64,000 nt of DNA from Thermothielavioides terrestris NRRL 8126 (lineage: Eukaryota > Ascomycota > Sordariomycetes > Sordariales > Chaetomiaceae): positions 3,658,001 to 3,722,000 of the forward strand of contig NC_016460.1 of the NCBI RefSeq assembly GCF_000226115.1. Reading direction: 5' to 3'. The notes under the pieces were generated by a model. It was given only the letters and a program-made list of their open reading frames with translations. It had not been told where the DNA came from and ran no database searches. How positions within the stretch are numbered: position 1 is the first letter of the stretch; every line of letters begins with the position of its first letter. Of the stretch, positions 49,001 to 61,077 are shown in pieces. Position numbers and translations under genes: made by a program.

Positions 49001-50673
49001 ACTCGCCGCCAGCATGGGTGCGCCGGGCGCTCACGGTAATTCGGCCGAGACGGCTGGCTACTTCAACGCCGTCTACGTTGAGCCGGCATGGGCCAAGTTC
49101 AACGATATTATCAAGGGGGAAGACGTGAGCCCTGAGGAGATTGTGAAAGCGTTTCCCTTCCACGACTATTTCGCCGACGCTCCTCAGCCTCTTTTCCCGC
49201 ACGATGCGGACCGCGAGGCCGTCTTGGAGATTGCCAACGGATGCTACCGGCACATATCCAAGATCTTCTCGGAGCTAGCCGATATCTTGCCTTTCGAGAT
49301 CCTGCGTCGCGACAAGGACAAGGCAAACTATCTGCTCACAAATGAAGCCCGGATCATCGCCATGACCTCGACACATGCCGCAATGAAGCGGGGGGAGATC
49401 GCCTCGCTCGGATTCCATTACGACAATGTGGTCATGGAAGAGGCCGCCCAGATCACCGAGATCGAAACTTTCATTCCACTCGCCTTGCAGAAGCCACAGG
49501 ACGGGCGGTCAAACCTGCAAAGGGTTGTCCTGTGCGGCGACCACTACCAGAATTCGCCGATCATCCAGGGCTTGGCTTTCCGGCACTATGCAAACCTAGA
49601 GCAGTCGCTCTTTTCGCGTCTCGTCCGCCTGGGCGTCCCGACCATCACCCTCGACCAACAAGGCCGGGCTCGTCCTTCGATCTGCGACCTCTACCGGTGG
49701 CGGTATCCGCAGCTCGGCGATCTGCCGCATACCCAGACCGACCAGGAATTCCTTACCGCCAACGCCGGGTTCAGGTTCGATTACCAGTTCATCAACGTCC
49801 CCGACTACAAGGGCAAAGGGGAAACGGAGCCCTCGCCACACTTCATCCAAAATCTGGGCGAGGCCGAGTATGCCGTGGCCTTGTACCAGTACATGCGCCT
49901 GCTGGGCTACCCGGCAGCCAAGATCAGCATCCTGGCTACGTACGCCGGCCAAACTGCGCTAATCAAGGACGTGCTGGCCCACCGATGCGCGAAGAACCCC
50001 ATCTTCGGCCTGCCCCGCGTCGTCACCACCGTCGACAAGTACCAGGGCGAGCAGAACGACTGTAAGCGCAGCCCCCCCAAATCATTCTCCCCTTATCAGT
50101 TTCGTACAACGTAGCTAACCGGCTGTTCCGCGCGTCGCTGCAGATATCATCCTCTCCCTCACGCGCACCACCCGCGTCGGCTACCTGCGCGACATCCGCC
50201 GGCTGACCGTGGCCCTGTCGCGCGCCCGGCTGGGGCTGTACATCCTCGGCCGGCGAGCAGTGTTTGAGGCCTGCTACGAGCTGCGCGACGCCTTCGACCT
50301 GCTGCTGCGCCGCCCGGACAAGCTCACGCTCGTCACCGGCGAGCTGTGGCCGTCGCGCCGCCTGCTGGCCGGCGAGCTGGACACCGCCGCCGCCGCCGCC
50401 GCCGAGCCTGCCGCACTGGGAGAGGCGGTCATGGAGGGCGTCGAGCACCTGGGCCAGTACGTCTTTGAGATGACGAACACCAGGATCAAGCAGCTGCGCC
50501 AGGAGAGGGGGCTGGGCGGGGAGGAGCTGCCTGTTGTGGAGGTCGTGGACCAGGCTGATGAGGGGATGGGGTATGCAGGGCCGGCGGGCGATGGCGAGGT
50601 TGGGGTCGAGGGTGATGAGGACGGTCAGGAGGTGGGCAGAGTGGAGGGTTTCGAGGCTGAGGAGGAGGTATGA
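46031..50673 (+). CDS. cwf11: Aquarius / Cwf11, intron-binding spliceosomal helicase
   Basis: Aquarius (IBP160) is an SF1 RNA helicase that binds introns upstream of the branch site in activated spliceosomes. Exons: 46031-46311, 46371-46471, 46541-46927, 46984-50061 and 50144-50673; 1458 residues. The N-terminal helical repeat region includes SYLWPGYSEDSSNYHVLLIV and VLSMTLDASLSWTIRTHVLL, and continues over the splice to EHVLYCERFVEFLTDLQSQL. Walker A is VGPPGTGKTDVATQIINNIY near residue 837; the DEAD-box-like motif is NVVMEEAAQITEIETF near 1073; motif III is VVLCGDHYQNSPI; later motifs are DQQGRARPSICDLYRWRYP, VTTVDKYQGEQND and, in the last exon, YIILSLTRTTRVGYLRDIRR-LTVALSRAR. The C-tail is acidic. 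An in-frame ATG at 45965 would add 22 residues, but its context is poor. Confidence 0.95.
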
Positions 50674-51271
50674 ACGAACAATTCGGAAGTGGTTAGCTTG
50701 GCGGTTGAATAGCGACAGGATGGGATGGGACGGGACGGGATAGTTGCATGGTCTTGCTCGGCGTTGTTGGTCGTCTCTGCGTGGTATGCCGTGTATAGTA
50801 GGCCCTGAACGGAGACGCCGAGGCCCAAGGTTGTTCTGGGCCAAGTCAACAGAAACATATGTTGAAGTTCACTTGCGTTAAGAGCCGCAAGTGTCATTCC
50901 CGCGGCCCCGGTGCTGATCGGCATACCTGGCAGGGGTATCATGCTAACGACACAAGGCTTGCTTGTCATGGCTGCGGGGAGACAGGGATCAAAGTGGTTC
51001 TCAAGGCCCTTCACAACCTGAGAGGCGCACCGCAAGCATGCTACGGAGAACGTGCTATGTCGTCATCTTGCAGGACTTGCACGACCGAAAGCACACAAAA
51101 CCACGGGCAGGGGACAGCGATCAAAGAGGCCGGCCACCTTTTGGATGGCATCCTGTCTGACAATCTGTTTTCGGTGCATTTCCAACTGCGTGCATATCCA
51201 GGGATAACTTGAAAGGGTAAAAAGAACCGAGGCAAACAACACCATGCAGCACCGGCAAAAGTGTGGGCCAC
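50674..51271. other. Intergenic: Aquarius 3' flank
   Basis: About 600 bp with no protein gene. AAAA at 51257-51260 is the likely TTTT terminator of the minus-strand tRNA gene. Confidence 0.55.
51257..51260 (-). terminator. Pol III terminator (TTTT) of tRNA-Trp
   Basis: Four T on the minus strand, 11 nt downstream of the tRNA discriminator base; a longer T5 run follows further on. Confidence 0.6.
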
Positions 51272-51344
51272 TGACCCCTACCCGACTTGAACGGATAACC
51301 TTTCGATCTGGAGTCGAACGCGCTACCAATTGCGCCAAGGAGTC
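51272..51344 (-). tRNA. tRNA-Trp(CCA): tRNA-Trp (anticodon CCA), no intron
   Basis: 73 nt fold into a full cloverleaf. The acceptor stem GACTCCT/AGGGGTC pairs at all seven positions with one T-G; discriminator A. D arm GCGC AATTGGTA GCGC. The anticodon stem TTCGA/TCGAA closes the loop CTCCAGA, anticodon CCA at 51311-51309. Variable loop AGGTT. T arm ATCCG TTCAAGT CGGGT. A box TGGCGCAATTGG and B box GTTCAAGTC are present. CCA is the tryptophan anticodon. Confidence 0.95.
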
Positions 51345-51955
51345 CTGTTGATTGGAATCGGCCTCTAGCACAGTGCTTCGTATGTGGCAATGCTTCGCTG
51401 TGTTACGATCGGGGGTGGCCAACCTTACTTCCGCACAGGAGCAGTTATCATAATTCATTCACGAACCCTTCACAGTGGCTTCTCAGGGATGAAAAAGGGC
51501 ACGAACTCGGTCACTTCGCCAGACGCGTCAGAGCATGCGGCAGAGTCTCGCGTTGCGGTTGCGGCACACGATCTGCTAGACCTCCTGGCCCTCAGCTAGT
51601 GGAGTCGCGATGGCGATGTTGAGCAGCTTGTGGAATTCCAGGTTGGTTTTTTTGCGGTGGTTGGACGCCAGCACGACCCGGCTCAGCATGCCAGACCTTT
51701 GGGCATTCAAATTTGCCAAGCTTTGGGTATTTCGTATACTGTTCCTCAACAGCTGCGGTGACGTGATGTTATCCACAACCCGAGTGAATCCAACCTGACG
51801 GCGAGCGCGGATGACGCAGCATGCTCAAAGTGCTGTGCTTGTTGACGTCGAGGGGCCCCGAATTTGCAACACTCCGCAAACCAGGGCGCTTCCTTCCGTC
51901 ACACGAATCCAAGGTCCACAGCAGGTGCAGGCCAGTAAGCCGATAAGAAGACGGT
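51345..51955. other. Intergenic
   Basis: About 610 bp between the tRNA gene and the second transposable element. No gene supported. Confidence 0.5.
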
Positions 51956-51963
51956 AATTTTTC
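51956..51963. repeat. Target-site duplication, left, copy 2
   Basis: AATTTTTC, identical to 52368-52375. Confidence 0.85.
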
Positions 51964-52367
51964 GGTGGACGTTAAAGAGGTCCCGCCAAGACTAATTTCG
52001 GCCAATTGTCGGCAATGTTTTTACAACGTTATTACGTAGCCCCGACCGCCAAGGCGTTTGCACTATCGCCAAGGGGTTTGCTCTATCGCCAAGGGTTAGT
52101 TCGCTAGGGGTACGGGGGGCGGCGCCAGCCCCCCGCTAGTTAGGGTTTGGGTTATAGTTAGGGTACGGGTTATCTTTGTTTTCTTTTTTTTTAATTTGGT
52201 TGAGGTTTCGTAGAGTTGTTGTTGCGAGTCTTTGCGATTTTGTCTTGTCGATGATGTTGCTCTGTTGCTCGAAGTCGTGGCTGCCCCGTTCACCCTTGGC
52301 GATTTGTAATTACTTGTACACGGCAGTCTCCGAAATTAGTCTTGGCGGGACCTCTTTAACGACGACC
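51964..52367. mobile_element. Non-autonomous inverted-repeat element (MITE-like), copy 2
   Basis: This 404-bp element is flanked by a perfect 8-bp duplication AATTTTTC (51956-51963 and 52368-52375). Terminal repeats are CGTTAAA plus the same 25 bp as copy 1 (starting GAGGTCCCGCC). The interior aligns with copy 1 from end to end: GGCCAATTGTCGGCAATGTT near the left, a GC hairpin at 52105-52139, a degenerate TTAGGG-like stretch (52140-52172) and a T-rich patch. It differs by many point changes and by small repeats of the CGCCAAGG unit. No coding capacity. Same orientation as copy 1. Confidence 0.9.
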
Positions 52368-52375
52368 AATTTTTC
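52368..52375. repeat. Target-site duplication, right, copy 2
   Basis: AATTTTTC directly after the right terminal repeat; matches 51956-51963. Confidence 0.85.
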
Positions 52376-54458
52376 AAATCGCCAAACAGACAATCCAGCT
52401 TACCAACCCGGATACACAGGGTGGGATTAGCAGCAAAGGAAAATTCCACTCCGGATTGCATCCAAGCCATTTTGATGAAGAGACACCGATGGTGACTCCC
52501 GGCAAATCAAAACGACATATCACCTGCGGCAAGGGAAGTTCCGAGCCATATATGGCCTTCCCCAGATTCGTGTCTGGTCCGAGCGAGGCAATTGTGAATG
52601 CAACATCTCCAGATCCTGTGGGGCAGAGGCACCGAGGCAGCTCGCCTGGTGGGTTAGTTACTGGGTACAGTACCAACTAGGGCTCAGCGGAACTGTAATG
52701 CCCACCAAGATTGGGGATCAGGAACAAAGAGAACACCGAAATGCACGAGGCACTTCGGAAGAAAAGGAGGGGGGAAAGGGGGAGTAGGGGGAGGCTCAAA
52801 TATCAAAATGCGAATTGCAAAACGAAGTACGGATACCTATACCTAACTGCACTGGGGCTGTGAAGCAGCGCCTGCTAACCTGAGATATGGCGAAGTCGAA
52901 TCACCCTTCGTTTGTTAGTCAGCATGGTAAACGGGCACCGCAGTTCCTCTTTGTTGCGCTTGGGCTGGGCTGGCCAGGCGGGAACTCGGCAAGCGACGAA
53001 CAATAAGAAGCACCCGAGGACAATATGAGACCTTGACTATCGTGAACCACACCAGAGATATCCCGGTTCCTGTGGCTCAAAGCGAAGTTAGGAACCCTTG
53101 TTTGATGCCTAAGCTAAATCGACTGTCTGCATGTGAACTCTAAGGCTGGGGGCAGCACGCCGATACCTAAAGCCGCTGTTTGTATCACGCACTGGCAAAC
53201 CAGAACGAATGCGAACACGATCCCCTGCTCCTGAAACTGTGCACCCAACATTGTATCCTCGTGACTTTCGCCTTGTGCCTAAGCAGAGGCATCCATCTTG
53301 TTGAAGGTTAGGTACCTTAGCGTTGCTGTTGTCTTGTGGGTCCTTAACAATGGCAGTGTGCGGGATGTATCTCGTTGCCATTGCAAACTGGTCAGCCCAC
53401 GTATTATCGGCTTTGTCTAGGATATCACAACAGGCTTCATCGATCATGTCAGTAGCACCGGCTGAGTGGAGGCCGTCCCAGGTCTACATACTACAATGGC
53501 GGTAATTCATTGTGTGTCAGCGCATGTGCCCAGTGCACAAGGTGCTAGGTACCTGTCAAGGTGCAAGTCGTCTATGCTCGCGGAGCTCGCGCATGCGCCC
53601 CTGGAAGAGAGTATTCTGTTCATGCTCACAGTATCACTGTACATGCGTTCGACTTAGGGATATCCGATCCTGCACTAGCCATTCAAGGTTTGGGGGGAGA
53701 TAGCTGAAAACAAAGCGTCTGCTTGACTTTTGGCACAAGCGTTCTGGCAGAACTGGTGAGTTGTACACCAATCAGTGACTATTGCCCGTGCCTGACCGTT
53801 TTGTGTCGCCCGAGTGCCTGCGAACCGCGTTTTCGGGTGTGCTCAGCAGCGCCCACACACCCCCCTTCCTTCTTCGCCATCCAGAGGCAGCTCCCCCAAA
53901 ATTTTTCTGGGCTCTTGCTTTCCTCCTCCCACCACACACTCCCACACCCACCTTGTGAAAATCTCCAAGGAGGAATCGAAACTTCCCGATTCCCCTACCT
54001 TAGTTATTTTCACGCATAATACCGAGTGTTCTCTCTTCTCACGGACTTCGCATCCCGGGAATAGAGAATACATCTCCACTCTTCCGATTTAATTACGAAA
54101 AAACTGCGCCGCGCGAGATTTCCGACGCTCAGTCGCTCTCGGGTCGCCTTCCTTTCCGATTGCGACCTCTCGCGACGAACCACCGACACTCTTTCATCGC
54201 CCTTCTTCGGCACTCAACCATTCGAGCCGTCCAAGTGCGCAGCGATTTGTCTCGCCGAACCGGTCGTGAGGAACCACCTTAACGACATACAATCATTTTC
54301 TGCTGTCTGCGCGACACGCCGGATCTGAGATTCGACGTGCTGTTGTCGGGGACCGACCCGATATTCTTCGCAGTTCCCACGGTTCACCCAAGCGCACCGC
54401 CAGAAACCAAAAAAGCAAATCAATCAGCACACGGCTCTCGAGTCAACCAGTTCCCCTT
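52376..54458. other. Intergenic; distal ~0.8 kb is a probable ATG-free eIF4G leader
   Basis: About 2.1 kb with no supported gene. From 53646 to 54458 there is no ATG in any plus-strand frame, and the last 600 bp are pyrimidine-rich. This is what a long 5' UTR of a highly translated mRNA would look like. Confidence 0.55.
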
Positions 54459-57400
54459 ATGACTTCCCTGGCAGGTCAATCGAATCAAAACCCGGCGCCA
54501 ACTACTTCTGCCCCAGCGGCCCCGTCTTATGCTTCCGCAGCCGGTGCGACCAAGAAGCCGACGACGCCGCTGATCGCGACGGGCTCTCACCCGCCCGTGG
54601 TGGTCGGATCCACTACACCCGCCTCTCAGAATGGCAAGCCTTCTTCGACTGCCTCGCCGATGAACGGCAGGCCCAACGTCACCCCCGCCGTCCCCGTGGC
54701 TGCCCCGCCCGTTGCGCGTGGCAGCTCCATCGTCAACGGCGGCCCAGAGCACGCCCGCAAGAGTTCCGTCACGATCAGCGCCAACGCGCCAGCCAGTCAC
54801 ATATCGAACGGCGGCCCTGTTGGGGGGCACAAGAATATCCAGTTCGGTTTTCACGAGTCGCCAGCCATCGCGCACAGCACGCCCCAGATGGGCGGTGCCG
54901 CGCCGATTCCCATCCCTGGGAGTGGCAATCCGCGGATTCAATCCCCCGCCCATTCGCCGTCGCCGATCCCCCAGATCCCACAGCAGAGCGGCGGCAGCCA
55001 GCGCGCTCCGTCCATGCCCCAGGCGGCTCCCTTGACATTTGGCAGCTTTCCGGGCGATAATGATGTAAGCATTCACGTCCTCGAGCTCGGCCGCAGTTTC
55101 ATTGCTAACCCTCCGTCTCAGCGTCACATCAAGCAGCACAACCCCGTCGGCATGGGCCAGAGCCCCCATGCCAGGCGCGACTCGCAGGCCTCTACACACG
55201 GCGAGAGCGTTGGCCATGGTGCTCCGGCGCACGGTCGAGGTGGCTTTCAGGGCCAGGCTGGCCGCGGTGGCCGTGGCGGCTTTAACAACTCGCAGTACAA
55301 CAATGCGAACATGGGCTACCCGCCCAACCGGAACTTCTCTGGCCCCAACCCGGGTCGGGGAGGCATGCCGCCCTACCACCAGGGCCGCGGCGGAATGCAG
55401 GGGTACCCCAACTCCCCGCAACCCGCTCGCGCCAGCCCGGCGACCACTCCAGCCATGCCCCATGGCACTCCAACGATGCCGCCTGCTGCTCTGGCTGCTG
55501 GCCCCCAGCCTTACTACCACCCCGGCATGAATCCGACCATGTCTCCATACGGTCATCAAGTAAAGTCCCTCCCCATCACCGACGAGCAACCCGCATTCAA
55601 GTCGTACAAGAAGGGCAAGGCAGGGCGTCGGGACTCGGAGAAAGCGCCCCATTCACGAGCTCCCAACGCCCTGAGCAGCACAGAGACGTGCGTGGAACTG
55701 ACCCGGAGGCCGCGGCGCCAAAGCAAGCGTTGGGAGTCCTTGGTTGAATGCCATCAGAATGGTAGCGGTAGCATGCCGTCCGACTATTCCGTTGGCACGC
55801 CTCCGGCCTACATGTTCCACACGAATCGTCATGTCCCCATGTTTCCCCCCCAGCTCATGGGACCCCTTGATCTATCACCAGAGAGCGGTACCTTTGAGAA
55901 GCTGCTAACCGCCAACAAGATGCAGATGCAAATGGGTGGCCTCTATGGCATGCCGCCGCCGCAGGACTACAGGATGAACTACCAGTATCCTGGGCAGCCC
56001 ATGAACAATTACTTACAACAGCCCTCTCAGTTCCCGCCGGGGCCCCATCAGGCCTTCGTTCCTCCTTACGGGCCTGCACAGCCGACGGCGCCACCCATGT
56101 CGCGTAACGCCTCCCAGGTTTCGGACCGGCCGGCGTCGAGCACCGGACAAAACCAAGCTCCGGCCATTGCCCAAGGCACGCCGCAGCCACGGCCTGCCCA
56201 AGTCGCCCCCCCGGCTATCGTGTCGTCTCCAGCGTTCACTCGCCCCAAGAAGAGCGCGCCTATTGTCATCAAGGACTCGGAAGGTAAGGTCGTTGACCTT
56301 GCTGCGGCCATCAAGACCCCCGCCTCCCCGGCTCCCGCCATCGAGCAATCCAAGACACCGCCAGCGATTGTGTCGACTCCTACCCCTCCTTCGAAGCCTT
56401 CGACGCCTTCTCACGGCCGCGCCGACAGCGCTGCCACTCAGAAGACAGCTGAACAGGTCCGGAACGAATTCAAGGACCTTGTGAGGAAGCAGGCAGATGC
56501 CCCATCCGACTCGAAAGCCAAGGAAGAGGAAGCCGCCAAGGCCGCAGAAGAAAAGGCTGCAGCTGAGAAAGAAGCGGCGGAGAAGAAGGCCGCCGAGGAT
56601 AAGGCTGCTGCCGAGAAGGCCGCTGCCGAGAAAGCCGCTGCGGAAGAGAAAGCCAAAGAGGCAGCGCGCCTCGAGGCCGAGAAGAAGGCAGCGGATGAGG
56701 CCAAGGCTGCTGAAGAGGCCAAGGCGGCAGAAGAGGCCAAGGCAAAGGCGAAGGCCGAGGAGGAAGCTGCTGCCGCTGCTCCTGCTGCTCCCGCCGCCGC
56801 CGAGCCGGCTGAACCGCAGGAAGCCAAAGAGGAGGAGAAACCCGCTGCTGCCGACAAGCTCTCCGAAGAAGAAGAGCTTGAGCGTATCATCCGCGAAATG
56901 GAGGAGGAAGACGCCCGTCGTGAGAAGGAGCAGGAGGAGATCTCGGCCAGGAAGAGGGCACAGCAGGAAGAGGAGAAGAAGCGCGCCGAAGAGGCCGCGA
57001 AGCTCAACGCCGCCGAGAACGACCGGAAACTCCGCGAGCAGGAGCGGGAAATGGAGAGGCTGGAGGAGGAGCGAGAGCGCCGTCGGAAGGAGGCCGAGGC
57101 AAAAGGTGGCCAGACCCTATCCGTGGCCGAGCTTCTATCGAAGAAGTTCGACGAGCTCAAGGTGTCGGATAACACGGCCTCGGCCGAGCAGCCCGCCAGC
57201 ACCGCCGAGGCCAGCACGGCCGCGAAGGCAGGAGCTGCTGACAAGACGCGGAGCAAGCCTGCTGCTCTCAACTTGGCGCCTCTCAAGACGACGCAGGTTG
57301 AAGCGCCCCAGCCCAGCGCGGCACTGCAGTCTCTCCGCTCTGCCCGTTTTCTGCCGGGCGTGGAGTACAACATCTACCCTCCGGGCATTGCGTCGCCGAA

Positions 57401-59436
57401 CCCTGCTCTCAACGCCGCGGTCCAGAAGAAGGGAAAGATCTTCAAATACGACGCGCAGTTTTTGCTCCAGTTCCAGCATGTGTTCACCGAGCAGCCGTCG
57501 CCGGAATTCCACCAGCAGGTCAAGGCTCTCATTGGCGACACGGACGGCTCCCGATCTGCGTCGGCTCGCACACCCGGCGCCGGCTCTGGCAGGCAAGGCT
57601 CTCGTGCGGGTGCGTCGTCCGCTTTCCCGCCTGGAGGCATGGGTCAGTTCGGAGCGAAGACTCTGCCCCCTGGTACCACCTCGGAGCAGCGCTTCGCTAT
57701 GTCTCAGGGCAATCTGCCCAGGCCCAGCATCGGATCTATGGGTCCTTTCAACCGTCCCAGTGCTTTCCCCGGCCAGCTGAGTCGCACCCCGTCGTCGGGC
57801 GCCGCCAGCTTGCCTTCCCCCAGGACCGGAAGCAGGCGCGGAGGCAGCCGAAAAGACTTTGGTAGCGCCAAGGCCGAGGCGCAGGCTGCTAAGACCATGC
57901 CCCTCACCCATGGCCAAGAAGTTAAGCCCATCACTATCTCGGCGACGGGCTGGAAGCCTACTAGCATCGGCAACAAGGCCGCGCAGGCTCCCACCGCGGT
58001 CATTGGCCAAGGTGGCCACCTTGACCCGGAGATGGTGCAGCGCAAGGTCAAGGCTGCTCTGAACAAGATGACACCCGACAACTTTGACCGGATCTCGGAT
58101 CAGATTCTCACGATTGCTTCGCAGTCCAAGAACGAGCAGGATGGCCGGACACTGCGCCAGGTTATCCAGCTCACATTCGAAAAGGCAACCGACGAGGCGC
58201 ACTGGGCATCCATGTACGCCAAGTTCTGCAAGCGTATGCTTGAGATGATGAGCCCAGAGATTCGCGACGAGAGCGTCCTCGACAAACAGGGCAACGTCGT
58301 TAGTGGTGGCGCTCTGTTCCGCAAGTACCTCCTGAACCGGTGCCAAGAGGAGTTTGAGCGTGGCTGGAAGGTCGACCTCCCTAAACCCAAGGAAGGGGAG
58401 GACAAGAAGGCGACTGAGGCGGCCATGTTGTCTGACGAGTACTACATTGCCGCCGCTGCCAAGCGGCGCGGCTTGGGTCTCGTCCAGTTCATCGGTGAAC
58501 TCTACAAGCTCGGCATGCTCACGGAGCGCATCATGCACGAATGCGTGCGCAAGCTGCTGGAGTTTACCGGTATCCCCGACGAGGCTGAAATCGAGTCACT
58601 CACCAAGCTTCTCCGGACGATCGGTGCCAACCTGGATAGCGCCGAGAAGGGCCGCTCGTTTATGGAGGCGTACTTCCAGCGAATCGATACCATCATTCAC
58701 CTTGAGGGTCTGCCTAGCCGGCTGAAGTTCATGCTCATGGACATAGTGGACCTGCGCAAAGCCGGCTGGGTCTCCAAGGAGATGAACAAGGGTCCGAAGA
58801 CGCTTGAGGAAGTCCGGGCTGAGGTATGTTGCCTGGTTCACGCTCCCGTGCGCACGCGATTTGGACACTAACCCATCTTTGATTAGGCCGAGGCACAGGC
58901 TGCGCAGAAGGCGGCTGAGAGCGCTCGCAACAGCCAGCGGGGTGCTCCGGGTGGCCGGCCCATGGGTGGCCGCGGCGAGTCGAGGAATTTCTCTTACACC
59001 AACTCTGCGCCCAACCACGTCGGCATTGACGACCTCCGGCGCCTCAAGGGCTCATCATCAAGCCGCACCTCGAGCCAGAACCCGTCGTTCGCGCCGACCT
59101 CAATGTTCAACTCTCGAAGCAGCAGCGGCCGTCGTCTGGGTGGCCCCGGTGGTGCTTTCGGTCGTGCCGGTGAGGACTCCGGCGCGTCCTCACGTACCGG
59201 AACGCCGCCCACTCGTGAGCGTGACTCGGTCGCCCACGCAAATGCATTTGGGTGCGTTCTATCTGCCTAGCTTCCCCCGCAATTAAGGTACCGGCAGTTG
59301 CTGACCAGAGGCGCACAGACTTCTCGCTGATACCGGAGACCACCCTGGCTCTCCTCCCTCGACCCACGCGTCGCCAGCGTTGTCCAAGGCGACGCTCGAC
59401 ACGGTGGCGGCTGGGGACGGCAAGAAGGAGGATTAA
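54459..59436 (+). CDS. TIF4631: Translation initiation factor eIF4G
   Basis: eIF4G is the scaffold of the cap-binding eIF4F complex, joining eIF4E, eIF4A, poly(A)-binding protein and the ribosome in the cytosol. Exons: 54459-55064, 55122-58823, 58887-59251 and 59319-59436; 1596 residues. The N-terminus is disordered (Pro, Ser, Ala, Asn), with an RGG-like patch near 245-297 (GRGGFQGQAGRGGRGG). A very charged Lys/Glu/Ala coiled coil spans ~650-865. The eIF4E-binding YxxxxLL motif is in KYDAQFLLQFQHVF near 977. The MIF4G HEAT domain covers ~1180-1425 (NKMTPDNFDRISDQILTIAS ... LEGLPSRLKFMLMDIVDLR). The C-tail is Ser/Arg/Gly-rich. Intron 1 (57 nt, gctaac branch) is a multiple of three with no stop. 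A second such candidate is 55560-55757, left unspliced here, so the 55560-55920 protein segment is uncertain. Confidence 0.93.
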
Positions 59437-61077
59437 TGAGCAGGGTCTTTCCCATTACTTTACAAAGTCTTGCATTCATGAGCTCATGCATAGACCGGGC
59501 GGGGGGTTTGTCATTTGCATTTGCGGCGGGATATTTCTTACCAAAACTGCCTTGGTCTTTACAAAAGTTGGGGCTCCTCATGATACCTCCCTCATCTCGA
59601 TAGACTTACCCACCAGAGAGGCACCCAGCAGAGGGGAGATATCCCTTGGCGTTGTTTTCTTTTTCTCTCTTTATCGCTCTGGAGTTTCGGGTACGGGAGA
59701 GCAATCGACTTTTTCTTTTTTCTCTAACCTCGCTCTTACTCTACTTACTTTTCGGTGCATCTCATGCTTTTTTGTCGCTCTGTAACTTTAAAAGTATGTA
59801 TCCGCACCCCGGCTACTGTCTGCCGCCTGCTTTTCCGCACGCTGGTTTTGCTGCTGGACGGATGGATGGCTGGAGATCGGGACAGGGACAGGGAACGGAA
59901 TGCCCTCTTGGCCCCCTCCCTTTTTATCGTTCTCCTTCTTGCTAATGCACGCACGTCATGCATTCTATTATGGCCTCGGCATGCTCCGCTTTGACTTCTG
60001 CGACACGTGAGTTGAGGTGTGTTTGTGTGCGTGTGGTGATTGGGGTTGCAGAAAGGTTCTCTCCGTGTGCCTGCCCTGGTTCTCCCCTGAGCACATGCAT
60101 GAAGTTCTTGAAGTTTCTTTGCTGACTGGGGAGGAGGGACTGAATGAAGCTGGGGCCGGGCTCGAGGCGGACTGCGAGAATGAATGTCCCATTGCTGCCT
60201 TACTTGCTGCTGCGCTTGTCTGGTCTGGCCCGGCTGTTTAACTGTCCAGCGCCACCGGTTTGATGGTCTGAGTATTGCCGCGCTCTCAGCAGTGAACAGG
60301 ACAGGGCCTCCATCCTTTCGGGAAAGGGGGAGGTTGGAAGAGGGGAGGTTGGGGTGGTGAACCTGCCTGCGGCGACGGTGGGCGTTTGTAATTACGTACC
60401 TCTTTGCTTTGGCTTCTTTTACTTCTGTCCCTTTCGCTGCTGTCTGCTTCCTGCTTTTTGCTTTGTCGGGGATCTTTCGACCTTACCTGCTGGGATTTCT
60501 CATTTTGTCTCGGACAGAGCAAGGACAGGGGCCAAAGGCAAGGAAGGGAGAAGTGAGAGAGGCCAGTTCCAGGAGGATTTGAACTTGACAAGGGATATCT
60601 AGGCGGGTATGGCTGGGTGGACAAGATGTGGTACGGGATGAGGTTTCCATGAGGGAAAGTGGAGGAAACCGGGCTGGGTGCCTCGATGGAGGGTATAGAC
60701 GGGTTCGTCGCCATGTACATATGATATGCTGCGTTGTCTTCGCTTGTTGTCAGTTAATCATTAGGGGCGTATATTCTGAGATTGTTTCCTTGAGAATGAA
60801 GTGAGTAAAACTAAACACCTGTGAGTGACCTTTCCATGACCACACCGTGATCACCATTAGCCCGGACCAGCCAAAGACCATTCGTTGTCTGCTCAGCAAA
60901 ACATTTGAGACCGGGGCCAGGAGCAATTACATCCCATTTATTGATGAAGAGGCATAACAACGTAATCAACATTACCTCGCAGAAGTGCCCAAACGCCATC
61001 ATGCCATGCCAGCTAGCCAAGCTACGCAGTAACCTGGAAAGGCTGGCTTACAAAACCATCATACCAAACTACACAGC
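59437..61077. other. Intergenic between convergent eIF4G and POL1
   Basis: About 1.64 kb between two converging stop codons. T-rich and CT-rich patches (59650-59770, 60400-60500) fit 3' UTR or flanking DNA. No gene supported. Confidence 0.5.

Noticed and set aside
54420..55652. 410-codon open frame on the minus strand across the eIF4G 5' end
   Set aside because: It is antisense to a well-supported exon, follows its GC-rich codon pattern, and has Arg/Gly/Ala-rich composition with no domain.
57135..58538. 467-codon minus-strand open frame inside eIF4G
   Set aside because: Antisense shadow of the MIF4G-coding exon; no motif and no plausible promoter.
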